From an uncultured Agromyces sp. (GTDB taxonomy: Bacteria > Actinomycetota > Actinomycetes > Actinomycetales > Microbacteriaceae), in contig CAJXGN010000015.1 in assembly GCA_913053875.1 (NCBI GenBank), positions 1-64,000 of the forward strand: a stretch of 64,000 nt of DNA, in the 5' to 3' direction. How positions within the stretch are numbered: position 1 is the stretch's first letter; each line of letters opens with the position of its first letter. This document shows positions 17,455 to 26,549 of this stretch, piece after piece. The position numbers were made by a program, and so were the translations under genes. The notes under the pieces were generated by a model. That model searched no databases. It had not been told where the DNA came from and worked only from the letters and a program-made list of their open reading frames with translations.

Positions 17455-18456
17455 ATGCCGCCCGTCATCGCGTTCCTCGCCGGACTCGTCGCCCTCGTCG
17501 TCGGCGCCGAACTGCTCGTGCGCGGCGGCTCGCGGCTCGCCGAACGCCTCGGCGTCTCGCCCATGGTGGTCGGCGTCACGGTCGTCGCATTCGGCACGAG
17601 CGTGCCCGAGCTCGCGATCGGCATCGACGCCGCCCTGCAGGGCAGCGGCGCGCTCGTCGTCGGCAACATCGCCGGCACGAACATCCTGAACATCCTGCTG
17701 ATCCTCGGGCTGGTCGCACTCGTGCGGCCGGTCAAGGTGACGGATGCCACGCTGCGCGTCGACCTGCCCACGATGGTGGCCGTGAGCGTGCTGGCGCTCC
17801 TGCTCGCGCTCGACGGCGTCTACGGCCGCATCGACGGCGGCGTGCTGCTGCTCGTGGGCGTCGCCTACGCGGCGGTCATCGTGCGCGGGGCGCGCCGGCA
17901 GGCGGCATCCGCTCGCCGTGCCCGGGAGGAGGCGGCGTACCGGCGCACCGAGACCGGCAGCATCATCTACGTGCACCCGCCGCAGGTCTCACGTTGGAAG
18001 GTCGTGCGCGACGTCTCGTTCGTCGTCGTCGGGCTCGGCGTGATCCTGCTCGGGGCCGACTGGCTCGTCGCCGGCGCCGTGGAGATCGCGACCGCGCTGG
18101 GCGTCTCCGAGGCGGTCATCGGCCTCACGATCGTCGCGCTCGGCACGTCGGCGCCCGAGCTCGCGACCGCGATCATCGCGCTCATCCGCGGCGCGCGCGA
18201 CCTCGCGATCGGCAACCTGCTCGGCAGCAGCATCTACAACCTGGCGCTCGTGCTGGGGCTCACGGTGGTGGTCTCGCCCGCGCCGATCGGCATCGATCCC
18301 GAGATCATCCTCGTCGACCTGCCCGTGATGGTCGCGACCGCGCTCGCGTGCATCCCGGTGTTCGTCAGCGGCAACCGCATCCGCCGCCTCGAGGGCGCCG
18401 CGTTCGTCGCAGCTTACGTCGTGTACCTGACGTACCTGCTGGTCGCACGCACGTAG
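17455..18456 (+). CDS. Calcium/sodium antiporter (CaCA family, YrbG-like)
   Basis: About 333 aa with ten predicted membrane helices. The two inverted alpha-repeats of the cation/Ca2+ antiporter superfamily are plain: VVAFGTSVPELAIG followed by GNIAGTNILNI in the first half, and IVALGTSAPELATA followed by GNLLGSSIYNL in the second half, providing the Glu ligands. A charged cytoplasmic loop of about 40 residues separates the halves. Exchanges Na+ or H+ for Ca2+ across the membrane. A short upstream ORF may couple its translation. A perfect hairpin follows at 18468-18487. Confidence 0.9.
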   Translation: MPPVIAFLAGLVALVVGAELLVRGGSRLAERLGVSPMVVGVTVVAFGTSVPELAIGIDAALQGSGALVVGNIAGTNILNILLILGLVALVRPVKVTDATLRVDLPTMVAVSVLALLLALDGVYGRIDGGVLLLVGVAYAAVIVRGARRQAASARRAREEAAYRRTETGSIIYVHPPQVSRWKVVRDVSFVVVGLGVILLGADWLVAGAVEIATALGVSEAVIGLTIVALGTSAPELATAIIALIRGARDLAIGNLLGSSIYNLALVLGLTVVVSPAPIGIDPEIILVDLPVMVATALACIPVFVSGNRIRRLEGAAFVAAYVVYLTYLLVART

Positions 18457-18467
18457 GGCCAGGCGAG

Positions 18468-18487
18468 CGGATGCTCCAGGGCATCCG
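18468..18487. terminator. Hairpin made of two facing CGGATGC motifs
   Basis: CGGATGC (18468-18474), loop TCCAGG and GCATCCG (18481-18487) form a perfect 7-bp stem between the convergent antiporter and CoA-binding genes. It is probably a bidirectional terminator assembled from the genome-wide repeated heptamer. Confidence 0.6.
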
Positions 18488-18509
18488 GTGGCCCTCCCTC
18501 AGCGGGTCG

Positions 18510-19127
18510 TCAGCGCAGCGTCTTGCGGCTCGTGATCTGGCCGGTGTCGAAGCCGAGCAGGTGCAGGCCGCCGTGGAAGCGGGCGTGCTCGACCTTGATG
18601 CAGCGGTCCATGACGACGGTGAGCCCCTGCTCCTCGCCGTAGTACGCGGCCTCCTCGTTCCAGATGCCGAGCTGCACCCAGACGGTCTTCGCGCCCGCCG
18701 CCACCACGTCGTCGATCACGCTCGGGATGTCGCTGCCGCGACGGAACACGTCGACGATGTCGGGCACCTCGGGCAGCGACGCGAGGTCGGGGTAGACGGG
18801 CTGGCCGAGGATCTCGGTCGCGTTCGGGTTCACGAAGTACACCCGGTAGTCGGTCGACTGCAGCAGGTAGGTCGCGACGAAGTAGCTCGAACGCGCCGGG
18901 TTCGACGAGGCGCCGACGATCGCGATCGACTTCGCCTTCCGCAGGATGCCCAGGCGCTCCTTCGCGTCGGGACCCTCCCAGGTGCGCTGCGAGCGCAGCA
19001 GGCGCGCGAGCGGCGAGTTCGCCGGCATCTCGCAGCTCAGGCCGTTGACCAGGCGCACCGTCTCGAGGTCGGCCTCGGTCGTGGCATCCGCGGTGGTGTC
19101 GGCCACCGTCGTGGCATCCGTCATCAT
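18510..19127 (-). CDS. CoA-binding protein (YccU-like)
   Basis: About 205 aa. After a Thr/Ala/Asp-rich N-terminal tail, a CoA-binding Rossmann-type domain runs from KAKSIAIVGASSNPAR through VYFVNPNATEILG, the PDIVDVFRRGSDIP segment and KTVWVQLGIWNEEAA to VVMDRCIKVEH, all typical of the CoA_binding_2 family. The molecular role is unknown. Its ATG overlaps the metY stop by four bases, so it is co-translated with O-acetylhomoserine sulfhydrylase, a pairing common in actinobacteria. Confidence 0.88.
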   Translation of the reverse strand: MMTDATTVADTTADATTEADLETVRLVNGLSCEMPANSPLARLLRSQRTWEGPDAKERLGILRKAKSIAIVGASSNPARSSYFVATYLLQSTDYRVYFVNPNATEILGQPVYPDLASLPEVPDIVDVFRRGSDIPSVIDDVVAAGAKTVWVQLGIWNEEAAYYGEEQGLTVVMDRCIKVEHARFHGGLHLLGFDTGQITSRKTLR

Positions 19128-20416
19128 TCGCCTCCGGTCGCGGCCGCGAGGGCCTGGTCGAGATCGTCGATGATGTCCTCAACGTCTTCGATGCCCACGC
19201 TAATCCGCACCACGCCCGGGAGCACGCCGGCGTCCACGAGCTGCTGCTCGGTGAGCTGCGCGTGCGTGGTCGACGCGGGGTGGATGACGAGCGTCTTCGC
19301 GTCGCCGATGTTGGCGAGGTGGCTGGCGAGGTTCACCGACTCGATGAGCTTCTGGCCGACCGCGCGGCCGCCCTTCACCTCGAAGCTGAAGACCGAGCCC
19401 GGGCCCTTCGGCAGGTACTTCTGCGCACGATCGTGGTGCGGGTGGTTCGGCAGGCCCGCCCACCACACCTGCGACACGCGGTCGTCCTGCTCGAGCCACT
19501 CGGCGACGGCGCGCGCGTTGTCGACGTGCGCCTGGATGCGGTACGGCAGCGTCTCGACGCCCTGCGCGAGCAGCCACGCGCTGTGCGGGCTGAGCGCGGG
19601 GCCGATGTCGCGCAGCTGCTCGGCGCGCAGGCGCGTGAGGAACGCGTACTCGCCGAAGTTGCCGTTCCACTGCAGGCCGCCGTAGCTCGGCACGGGCTCG
19701 TTGAACAGCGGGAATTTCTCGGAGTGCCAGTCGAACCGGCCCGACTCGACGACCACGCCGCCGAGGGTCGTGCCGTGGCCGCCGATGAACTTCGTCGCCG
19801 AGTGGGTGACGATGTCGGCGCCCCACTCGATCGGGCGGTTGAGGTACGGGGTCGCGATGGTCGAGTCGACGATGAACGGCACGCCGTGCGCGCGGGCCAC
19901 GTCGGCGAGGCCCTCGAGGTCGGCGATCTCGCCCGACGGGTTCGCGACGGTCTCGACGAACAGCGCCTTGGTCTGCTCGGTGATCGCGGCGGCGTAGTCG
20001 GCAGGGTCGGCGGACTGCACGAACGTGGTCTCGATGCCGAAGCGGCGCAGCGTCACGTCGAGCTGGGTGATCGACCCGCCGTAGAGGTTGGCGGATGCCA
20101 CGATGTGGTCGCCCGCACCGGCGAGGCTCGCGAAGGTGATGTACTGCGCGCTCAGGCCGCTGGCCGTGGCGACCGCGCCGAGGCCGCCCTCGAGGCTCGC
20201 GACGCGCTCCTCGAAGCTCGCCACGGTCGGGTTCGCGAGGCGCGAGTAGATGTTGCCGTACTTCTGCAGCGCGAATCGCGCGGCCGCATCCGCCGTGTCG
20301 TCGAAGACGAACGCCGTCGACTGGTGGATCGGCAGCGCCCTGCTGCCGTGCACCGCATCGGGGATGTTGCCGGCGTGGATCGCACGCGTCTTGAAGCCGT
20401 ATTCGCGGTCTGCCAT
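19124..20416 (-). CDS. metY: O-acetylhomoserine sulfhydrylase
   Basis: About 430 aa. PLP-dependent Cys/Met-metabolism enzyme that makes homocysteine from O-acetylhomoserine and sulfide (bifunctional members also make methionine from methanethiol). The start GFKTRAIHAG, the Y/R pair in YGNIYSRLANPTVASFE (substrate and PLP phosphate), the PLP lysine in HSATKFIGGHGTT and the C-terminal HPASTTHAQL are diagnostic; the length fits MetY rather than the shorter MetB/MetC. TACGGT lies seven bases before ATG on the minus strand. It is translationally coupled to the CoA-binding protein gene. Confidence 0.93.
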   Translation of the reverse strand: MADREYGFKTRAIHAGNIPDAVHGSRALPIHQSTAFVFDDTADAAARFALQKYGNIYSRLANPTVASFEERVASLEGGLGAVATASGLSAQYITFASLAGAGDHIVASANLYGGSITQLDVTLRRFGIETTFVQSADPADYAAAITEQTKALFVETVANPSGEIADLEGLADVARAHGVPFIVDSTIATPYLNRPIEWGADIVTHSATKFIGGHGTTLGGVVVESGRFDWHSEKFPLFNEPVPSYGGLQWNGNFGEYAFLTRLRAEQLRDIGPALSPHSAWLLAQGVETLPYRIQAHVDNARAVAEWLEQDDRVSQVWWAGLPNHPHHDRAQKYLPKGPGSVFSFEVKGGRAVGQKLIESVNLASHLANIGDAKTLVIHPASTTHAQLTEQQLVDAGVLPGVVRISVGIEDVEDIIDDLDQALAAATGGE

Positions 20417-20511
20417 GCGCTCCACCGTAGTGGCGCGCGGGGGCGGCGCCGCACGCCTGCGTAATCGAGCGAAACGCGAGGCCCGCTCGGGCGGTGCGGC
20501 CCGTGCGGTGC

Positions 20512-21063
20512 TCAGACGAGCTCGGCCGTGTTCGCGATGCGGGCGAAGCCGCCGCCCTGGAGGTTCACGGCGGTCGCGACGGCGAGTTCGTCGGCCGTGA
20601 GGCGCATGCCGGCCGGGCCCTCCATGTCGAACGTGTGGGTCGCGTCGAGCGCGACGGTCACGTCGAAGCCGAGGTTGCCGCCGACGCGCGCGGTCGTCTC
20701 GACGCACTGGTTCGTCTGCACGCCGCAGAGCACGATGCGCCGGATGCCCCGGGCCCGCAGCCACCCCTCGAGGTCGGGCTCCCCGTGGAAGGCCGAGTTC
20801 ACGTGCTTCGTCACGAGCAGCTCGTGCGCCGCGCCGGCCACGAACGGGCGCAGGTCGTTGCCGGGCTGGCCCGGGAGCAGCGGCGAGCCGTCTTCGGTCG
20901 AGTCGTGGCGCACGAGCACGACCGGCCGCGAGGCATCCGCCCATGCCTGAAGCAGCCGCTCGATGTTCGCCTCGGCGCCGGGCGCGTTGCGCGGCCCCCA
21001 GCGCGGGTCGTCGAACCCCTGCTGCACGTCGATCACGATCAGGGCCGTCTCGTCGTCAACCAT
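20512..21063 (-). CDS. Isochorismatase-family cysteine hydrolase
   Basis: About 183 aa, the usual size. The catalytic triad of the family is visible: Asp in LIVIDVQQGFDD, Lys in LLVTKHVNSAFHG, and Cys in VLCGVQTNQCVETTAR, with the cis-peptide stretch before it. Members hydrolyse isochorismate, nicotinamide or other small amides; nothing here decides between them. CATGAT ends six bases before ATG on the minus strand. It lies between metY and pmt on the same strand with gaps of about 95 and 23 bp. Confidence 0.88.
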   Translation of the reverse strand: MVDDETALIVIDVQQGFDDPRWGPRNAPGAEANIERLLQAWADASRPVVLVRHDSTEDGSPLLPGQPGNDLRPFVAGAAHELLVTKHVNSAFHGEPDLEGWLRARGIRRIVLCGVQTNQCVETTARVGGNLGFDVTVALDATHTFDMEGPAGMRLTADELAVATAVNLQGGGFARIANTAELV

Positions 21064-21086
21064 GTCCCCATCATGTCGCAGGGCGG

Positions 21087-22829
21087 TCAGCTCCAGCCGG
21101 GGAGCCAGAGGTGCAGGCGCCAGAACGTCTCGTTCATGGGGATGCCGGTCCACATCGGGTAGTAGAACGCCGAGACGAGCACCGCGAACACGGTGAAGAC
21201 CGCGACGACGCCGATGCCGCGGTCGCGCTTCCACCACGGGTCGTCGGGCTTGCCGAGGATGACGTGCGCCGCGTAGCCCAGCGCGAGGAACGTGAACGGC
21301 TGGAACGCGATCGAGTAGAACTGGAACACCGTGCGGTCGAGGTAGGCGAGCCACGGCAGGTACCCCGCTGCCGCGCCGACGAGGATCGCCGCGACCTGCC
21401 ACTCGCGGTACCGCACGAGCCGGTACAGCAGGTACCCGACGGCGAGCGCGGCACCCCACCACAGCAGCGGATTGCCGAGGCCCGTGATCACCTCGCGGCA
21501 GGCGTCCGCTGCGCAGGACGCGGGGTCGGTCGACAGGTACATCGCCACCGGGCGGATCATCAGCAGCCAGGTCAGCGGGTTCGACTGCCACGGATGCTCC
21601 GAGTCGAGTCCCACGTGGTACCCGTACGCCGACTCGTGGTAGTGCCAGAGCGACTGGATCGCCGCCGGCACCCACTCGAGCTGCGCACCGATCGCGTTGT
21701 CGGGGTCCCCGGCCCACTGCCGGTAGTACCCGCCGTCGGTGACGAGCCACCCGGTCCAGCTCGCGAGGTAGACGACGAGCGCGACCGGCACGAACAGCAG
21801 GAACGTGATCGGCCCCTGCTTCAGGATGCCGCCGCTCAGCCAGAACGGCACGCCGAGGCGTCGCCGGGCGAGCGTGTCGACGAGCACGAGGTACAGCCCG
21901 AACGCGGCGAGGAACCACACGCCCGACCACTTCACCGCGCACGCCGCGCCGAACGCGGCACCGGCCGCGAGCACCCACGGCCGGTTCCACAACGCGGGCC
22001 CGACCGCCGATTCACGGCTGCCCGAGCGCGCCGCGATCACCCGTCGCGACAGGCGCCGCCACGTCCAGTCGCGGTCGAGCACCACGAACCAGAACCCGAG
22101 CAGGGCGAACAGCATGAGCCAGCCGTCGAGCAGCGCGACGCGCGACATGACGATCGCGTTGCCGTCGATCGCGAGGAACAGCCCGGTCAGCACGGCCGCG
22201 ACGGTCGACCCGGTGAGGCGGCGCGCGACCATGGTCACGATGAACACTGCGAGCGTGCCCGCGAGCGCGGTCGAGGCGCGCCACCAGAAGGCGGCGTCGG
22301 CGCCGAACGCGGCCATGCCGAGCCCGATCAGCCACTTGCCGAGCGGCGGATGCACGACGTACGACCCCTCGTCGAGGTACGCATCCGTGTCGCCCTCGGC
22401 GAACCCCTCGTCGGCGCCCTCGGGCCAGCGCGCCTCGTAGCCGAGGTTCCAGAGCGTCCACGCGTCCTTCACGTAGTACGTCTCGTCGAACACGATCTGC
22501 TGGGGGTGCCCGAGGTTCCAGAACCGCATCACCGCGGCGAGGAGCGTCACCGCGATCGGCGCGCCCCAGTACCAGAGCAGGCGCCGGGCGGGCGTCGAGC
22601 AGACGCGCTCCCACCAGGCGTCGAGCGCGCTCCCGCGCAGGTCGTCGTCGCGGTCGTCGGCGTCGGATGCCCCGGGGTCGCGCCCCTCGTCGGCCGGCTG
22701 CGGCGCGCGGGTGACGAGCATCGACTCGGGCAGGGCGAGCCCGGGCACCGGCGGCCGGCGCTCGCTCGCGCCCTGCTGGCGCGCCTCGGCGGCGCCCGTG
22801 CCGGGGCCGTCGGCGTCCTGCGCTGCCAT
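21087..22829 (-). CDS. pmt: Polyprenyl-phosphate-mannose:protein mannosyltransferase
   Basis: About 580 aa, GT39 family integral membrane enzyme that O-mannosylates exported proteins at the membrane using a polyprenyl-phosphate mannose donor. A disordered, charged N-terminus of about 85 residues precedes at least ten hydrophobic segments. The essential acidic pair is in IVFDETYYVKDAW at the first external loop; HPPLGKW and the following membrane motifs fit the family. A TAGCAT box lies upstream of ATG 22829 on the minus strand. The gene is divergent from rsmI, the same arrangement I recall for the M. tuberculosis pmt (Rv1002c). Confidence 0.92.
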   Translation of the reverse strand: MAAQDADGPGTGAAEARQQGASERRPPVPGLALPESMLVTRAPQPADEGRDPGASDADDRDDDLRGSALDAWWERVCSTPARRLLWYWGAPIAVTLLAAVMRFWNLGHPQQIVFDETYYVKDAWTLWNLGYEARWPEGADEGFAEGDTDAYLDEGSYVVHPPLGKWLIGLGMAAFGADAAFWWRASTALAGTLAVFIVTMVARRLTGSTVAAVLTGLFLAIDGNAIVMSRVALLDGWLMLFALLGFWFVVLDRDWTWRRLSRRVIAARSGSRESAVGPALWNRPWVLAAGAAFGAACAVKWSGVWFLAAFGLYLVLVDTLARRRLGVPFWLSGGILKQGPITFLLFVPVALVVYLASWTGWLVTDGGYYRQWAGDPDNAIGAQLEWVPAAIQSLWHYHESAYGYHVGLDSEHPWQSNPLTWLLMIRPVAMYLSTDPASCAADACREVITGLGNPLLWWGAALAVGYLLYRLVRYREWQVAAILVGAAAGYLPWLAYLDRTVFQFYSIAFQPFTFLALGYAAHVILGKPDDPWWKRDRGIGVVAVFTVFAVLVSAFYYPMWTGIPMNETFWRLHLWLPGWS

Positions 22830-22932
22830 CGCGCATCATGCTAGGCCACGCGTGTTGCGGCGCGGTCACGGCCCGCGCGGGCGTTCGCCGCAGGCTCGCT
22901 CGCCCTCGCCCGCCGTCGGGCAGACTGGGGGC

Positions 22933-23757
22933 GTGATCATCCTCGGCGCGACCCCGATCGGCAACCTCGGCGACGCCTCGCCCCGGCTGCGCGACGCGCT
23001 GGCGCAGGCGACCGTCGTCGCGTCCGAGGACACGCGGGTCACCCAGAAGCTGCTCGCCGCGCTCGGCATCGCGAACCGGCCGCGCCTCATCCCGCTGCAC
23101 GAGCACAACGAGCGCGCACGCGCCGCCGAGATCGTCGAGCACGCCCGCGGCGCCGACGTGCTCGTGCTCACCGACGCGGGCATGCCCACGGTCTCCGACC
23201 CGGGCTTCCCCCTGGTCGAGGCGGCCATCGCGGCCGACGTCGAGGTCACCTGCATCCCGGGCCCGAGCGCCGTCGTGACCGCCCTCGCACTCTCGGGCCT
23301 GCCGACCGACCGGTTCGCGTTCGAGGGGTTCCTGCCGCGCAAGCAGGGCGACCGGGCCCGCCGCCTCGCCGACCTCGCCGACGACCCCCGCACGCTCGTG
23401 TTCTTCGAGGCGCCGAGCCGCATCGCGGCGAGCCTCGCCGCACTCGCCAACGCGTTCGGCGCCGACCGTCGCGCCGCGGTCGCCCGCGAGCTGACCAAGC
23501 TGCACGAGGAGGTGCGCCGCGGCCCGCTCGCCGAGCTCGCGGAGTGGGCCGGGCACGGCGTACGCGGCGAGATCTGCATCGTCGTCGCGGGGGCCGAGCC
23601 GAAGCAGGCGGATGCCGCCGAGGCGCTCGCCCGCGTGCAGGCGCTCGTGGCGGGTGGGGAGCGCCTGAAGCACGCGGCCGCCGAGGTCGCCGCGGAGACC
23701 GGGCTCGGCAAGCGCGAGCTGTACGAGGCCGCGCTCGCAGCACGCGACTCGCGCTGA
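22933..23757 (+). CDS. rsmI: 16S rRNA (cytidine1402-2'-O)-methyltransferase
   Basis: About 274 aa. Methylates the ribose of C1402 in the 16S decoding centre. Tetrapyrrole-methylase fold with the RsmI signatures GATPIGNLGDASPRL, ASEDTRVTQKLL, LVLTDAGMPTVSDPG, CIPGPSAVVTAL and FEAPSRI. The GTG start at 22933 begins the first strand exactly and lies six bases after CAGACT (22921-22926), so translation is probably leaderless. Divergent from pmt. Confidence 0.93.
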   Translation: MIILGATPIGNLGDASPRLRDALAQATVVASEDTRVTQKLLAALGIANRPRLIPLHEHNERARAAEIVEHARGADVLVLTDAGMPTVSDPGFPLVEAAIAADVEVTCIPGPSAVVTALALSGLPTDRFAFEGFLPRKQGDRARRLADLADDPRTLVFFEAPSRIAASLAALANAFGADRRAAVARELTKLHEEVRRGPLAELAEWAGHGVRGEICIVVAGAEPKQADAAEALARVQALVAGGERLKHAAAEVAAETGLGKRELYEAALAARDSR

Positions 23758-23849
23758 TCTCGGAATCCCCGCCGATTCACAGCCGACTGGCCCTCGAAAG
23801 GGGGACAATGGTGGTGGAGGCACCAGACAACGGAAGTTGGAGGTGCGTG

Positions 23850-24947
23850 ATGGCACAGGCAGTCCAGTTCAACAGGTTCGGCGGCCCGGAGGTGCTCGAG
23901 GTCGTCGACATCGATGCGCCGCGGCCCGGTCCGGGCGAGGTGCTCGTCGAGGTGGTCGCATCCGGCGTGAACCCGGTCGAGTCCGCCAGGCGGCGCGGCG
24001 AGCATCCCGATCGCTCGCCCGCGAGCTTCCCGGCGGGCGAGGGGCGCGACCTCGCCGGCATCGTCGCCGCGGTCGGCCCGGGCGTCACCAGGTTCCAGCC
24101 CAACGACTCCGTCATGGGGTGGGCCGAGGGCGCGCACGCCACGTTCGTCGTCGCACCCGAGTCGCAGCTCATGCGCAAGCCCGCCCACGTGACCTGGGAG
24201 GTCGCGGGCTCGCTCTACGTGGCCGGCACCACGGCGTGGGGCACGCTGCGCCAGACCGGCGTCGGTGAGGGCGACACCGTCGTGATCACCGCCGCCGCGG
24301 GCGGGCTCGGCTGCATCGCCGCGCAGCTCGCTGTGCTGCGGGGCGCGACCGTGTTCGGCACGTCGGTGCCCGAGCGGTTCGACTTCCTCCGGCAGCTGGG
24401 GGTGCATCCGCTCGCCTACGGCCCCGACCTGGCCGGCCGGGTGCGGGCCGAGGCGCCCGACGGGGTCGACGCGTTCATCGACTTCCTCGGCACGGGCGAC
24501 GTGGCCGCAGCCGCCGAGCTCGGGGTGCCGACGCAGCGCATCACGACCCTCACCGACTGGGACGCCGTCGACGAGCAGGGCGTGGGCCGCGCGGCCGCCG
24601 GCGACATGATCACCCTCGAGCGGGTCGCGAAACTCGTCGAGGACCGGCAGATCCGCCTGCCCGTCGCCGACATCTTCCCGCTCGAGCAGGTGCAGGACGC
24701 GTACCGGGCGATGGAGAAGCGCGAGGCGCCGGGCAAGATCGTGATCGGCATGCAGCTGGTGGAATACCCCGGCCAGAAGGTGCGCGGGCCGGCGCTCAAG
24801 GAGCAGGAGTCGACGCTCGACGTGCCGACCGTGCACGAGCACCTGGACGTGCAGGAGAACCTGCCCCCGGTGGTCGCGAGCCCGCGGGCGCACGCCGATC
24901 GCGGCGCGGGTGCCGGCGGCGGGGGAGGGCGCTCCGCGGCGAGGTAA
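23850..24947 (+). CDS. NADPH:quinone oxidoreductase-like MDR-family dehydrogenase
   Basis: About 365 aa. Medium-chain dehydrogenase/reductase without catalytic zinc ligands: N-terminal GroES-like domain (FGGPEVLEVVDIDAPRPGPGEVL as a pattern, then ASGVNPVESARR), cofactor loop AAAGGLGCIAAQLA, and a Gly/Phe region FIDFLGTGDV. It probably reduces quinones or enones with NADPH. After the family's normal end (GKIVIGMQ) there is a ~55-residue tail that finishes in a Gly-rich, probably disordered stretch. GGAGG seven bases before ATG 23850 fixes the start. Confidence 0.82.
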   Translation: MAQAVQFNRFGGPEVLEVVDIDAPRPGPGEVLVEVVASGVNPVESARRRGEHPDRSPASFPAGEGRDLAGIVAAVGPGVTRFQPNDSVMGWAEGAHATFVVAPESQLMRKPAHVTWEVAGSLYVAGTTAWGTLRQTGVGEGDTVVITAAAGGLGCIAAQLAVLRGATVFGTSVPERFDFLRQLGVHPLAYGPDLAGRVRAEAPDGVDAFIDFLGTGDVAAAAELGVPTQRITTLTDWDAVDEQGVGRAAAGDMITLERVAKLVEDRQIRLPVADIFPLEQVQDAYRAMEKREAPGKIVIGMQLVEYPGQKVRGPALKEQESTLDVPTVHEHLDVQENLPPVVASPRAHADRGAGAGGGGGRSAAR

Positions 24948-24989
24948 CACGGGCCTGGGGGCATCCGGCGCCCCAATAGAATCGAGGGC

Positions 24990-26549
24990 ATGGCCGACGG
25001 CTCCTCGTTCTACATCACCACGCCCATCTTCTACGTCAACGACGTGCCCCACATCGGGCACGCGTACACGGAGGTCGCGGCGGACGTGCTGGCGCGCTGG
25101 CACCGGCAGCGGGGCGACGACACGTGGATGCTGACGGGCACCGACGAGCACGGCCAGAAGATCCTGCGCACCGCGACCGCCAACGGCGTGACGCCGCAGG
25201 AGTGGGCCGACAAGCTCGTCTCCGAGTCGTGGTTCCCGCTGCTCGGCACGATCGACGTCGCGAACGACGACTTCATCCGCACGACCGACGCGCGCCACGA
25301 GGAGGGCGTGCGCACCTTCATCCAGAAGCTCTACGACGAGGGCCACATCTACACCGGCGAGTACGAGGGGTACTACTGCGTCGGCTGCGAGGAGTACAAG
25401 CAGCCCTCCGACCTCGTCGCCGGCACCGGCGAGTACGAGGGCCAGCAGGTGTGCGCCATCCACTCGAAGCCGGTCGAGCTGCTGAACGAGAAGAACTACT
25501 TCTTCCGCATGTCGGCGTTCGCCGACAAGCTGCTCGCGCTCTACGAGGAGCGCCCCGACTTCGTGCAGCCCGAGTCGGCGCGCAACGAGGTCGTCTCGTT
25601 CGTGAAGCAGGGGCTGAGCGACCTGTCGATCTCGCGCTCGACGTTCGACTGGGGCGTGAAGGTGCCGTGGGACGAGTCGCACGTCGTGTACGTGTGGTTC
25701 GACGCGCTGCTCAACTACATCACCGCGGTCGGGTACGGCGCCGACGACGAGCAGCTCGCGCGCCGCTGGCCCGCGCACCACATCGTGGGCAAGGACATCC
25801 TGCGCTTCCACGCGGTCATCTGGCCGGCCATGCTCATGGCCGCGGGCCTCGACGTGCCGAAGGGCGTGTTCGGCCACGGCTGGCTGCTCGTCGGCGGCGA
25901 GAAGATGTCGAAGTCGAAGCTCACCGGCATCGCGCCCGAGGAGATCACGTCGACGTTCGGCTCCGACGCGTTCCGCTACTACTTCATGCGCGCGATCGCG
26001 TTCGGCCAGGACGGCTCGTTCTCGTGGGAGGACCTGGCGGCGCGCTACCAGGCCGAGCTCGCGAACGGCTTCGGCAACCTCGGCTCTCGCGTGATCGCGA
26101 TGATCACGCGGTACTTCGACGGTGCCGTGCCGGCCGCAGGCTCGCTGACCGAGGCCGACGAGCGCGTGCTCGACACGGCACGGCAGGTGACGGATGCCGC
26201 CCAGGCGGCCATCGACCGCTTCGCACCGCACGATGCGCTGGCGAGCGTCTGGGAACTCGTCGACGTGCTGAACGGGTACATCACCGAGCAGGAGCCCTGG
26301 GCGCTCGCGAAGGACCCCGAGCAGCGCGAGCGGCTCGGCACCGTGCTGCACACCGCGTACCGCGGGCTCGGCACCCTCGCCGTGCTGCTCACGCCCGTGC
26401 TGCCGGTCGCGACCGCGAAGCTGTGGTCGGCGCTCGGCGGGTCGGGCGAGATCACGGCGCAGCGCATCGACCGGGCGGCCGACTGGGAGGGTGCCGCTTC
26501 CGTGGGTGCGCTCGAGCCGCTGTTCCCGCGCATCGAGAGCGCGGCGTGA
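24990..26549 (+). CDS. metG: Methionyl-tRNA synthetase
   Basis: About 519 aa, the short form without C-terminal dimerisation domain, as in other actinobacteria. Class I signatures: TTPIFYVNDVPHIGHAYT (HIGH) and GGEKMSKSK (KMSKS). The connective peptide has one CxxC pair (YYCVGCEEY), consistent with the single-knuckle MetRS type. Charges tRNA-Met in the cytosol. TAGAAT (24977-24982) lies seven bases before ATG, so the message is probably leaderless. Its stop overlaps the tatD GTG. Confidence 0.96.
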   Translation: MADGSSFYITTPIFYVNDVPHIGHAYTEVAADVLARWHRQRGDDTWMLTGTDEHGQKILRTATANGVTPQEWADKLVSESWFPLLGTIDVANDDFIRTTDARHEEGVRTFIQKLYDEGHIYTGEYEGYYCVGCEEYKQPSDLVAGTGEYEGQQVCAIHSKPVELLNEKNYFFRMSAFADKLLALYEERPDFVQPESARNEVVSFVKQGLSDLSISRSTFDWGVKVPWDESHVVYVWFDALLNYITAVGYGADDEQLARRWPAHHIVGKDILRFHAVIWPAMLMAAGLDVPKGVFGHGWLLVGGEKMSKSKLTGIAPEEITSTFGSDAFRYYFMRAIAFGQDGSFSWEDLAARYQAELANGFGNLGSRVIAMITRYFDGAVPAAGSLTEADERVLDTARQVTDAAQAAIDRFAPHDALASVWELVDVLNGYITEQEPWALAKDPEQRERLGTVLHTAYRGLGTLAVLLTPVLPVATAKLWSALGGSGEITAQRIDRAADWEGAASVGALEPLFPRIESAA

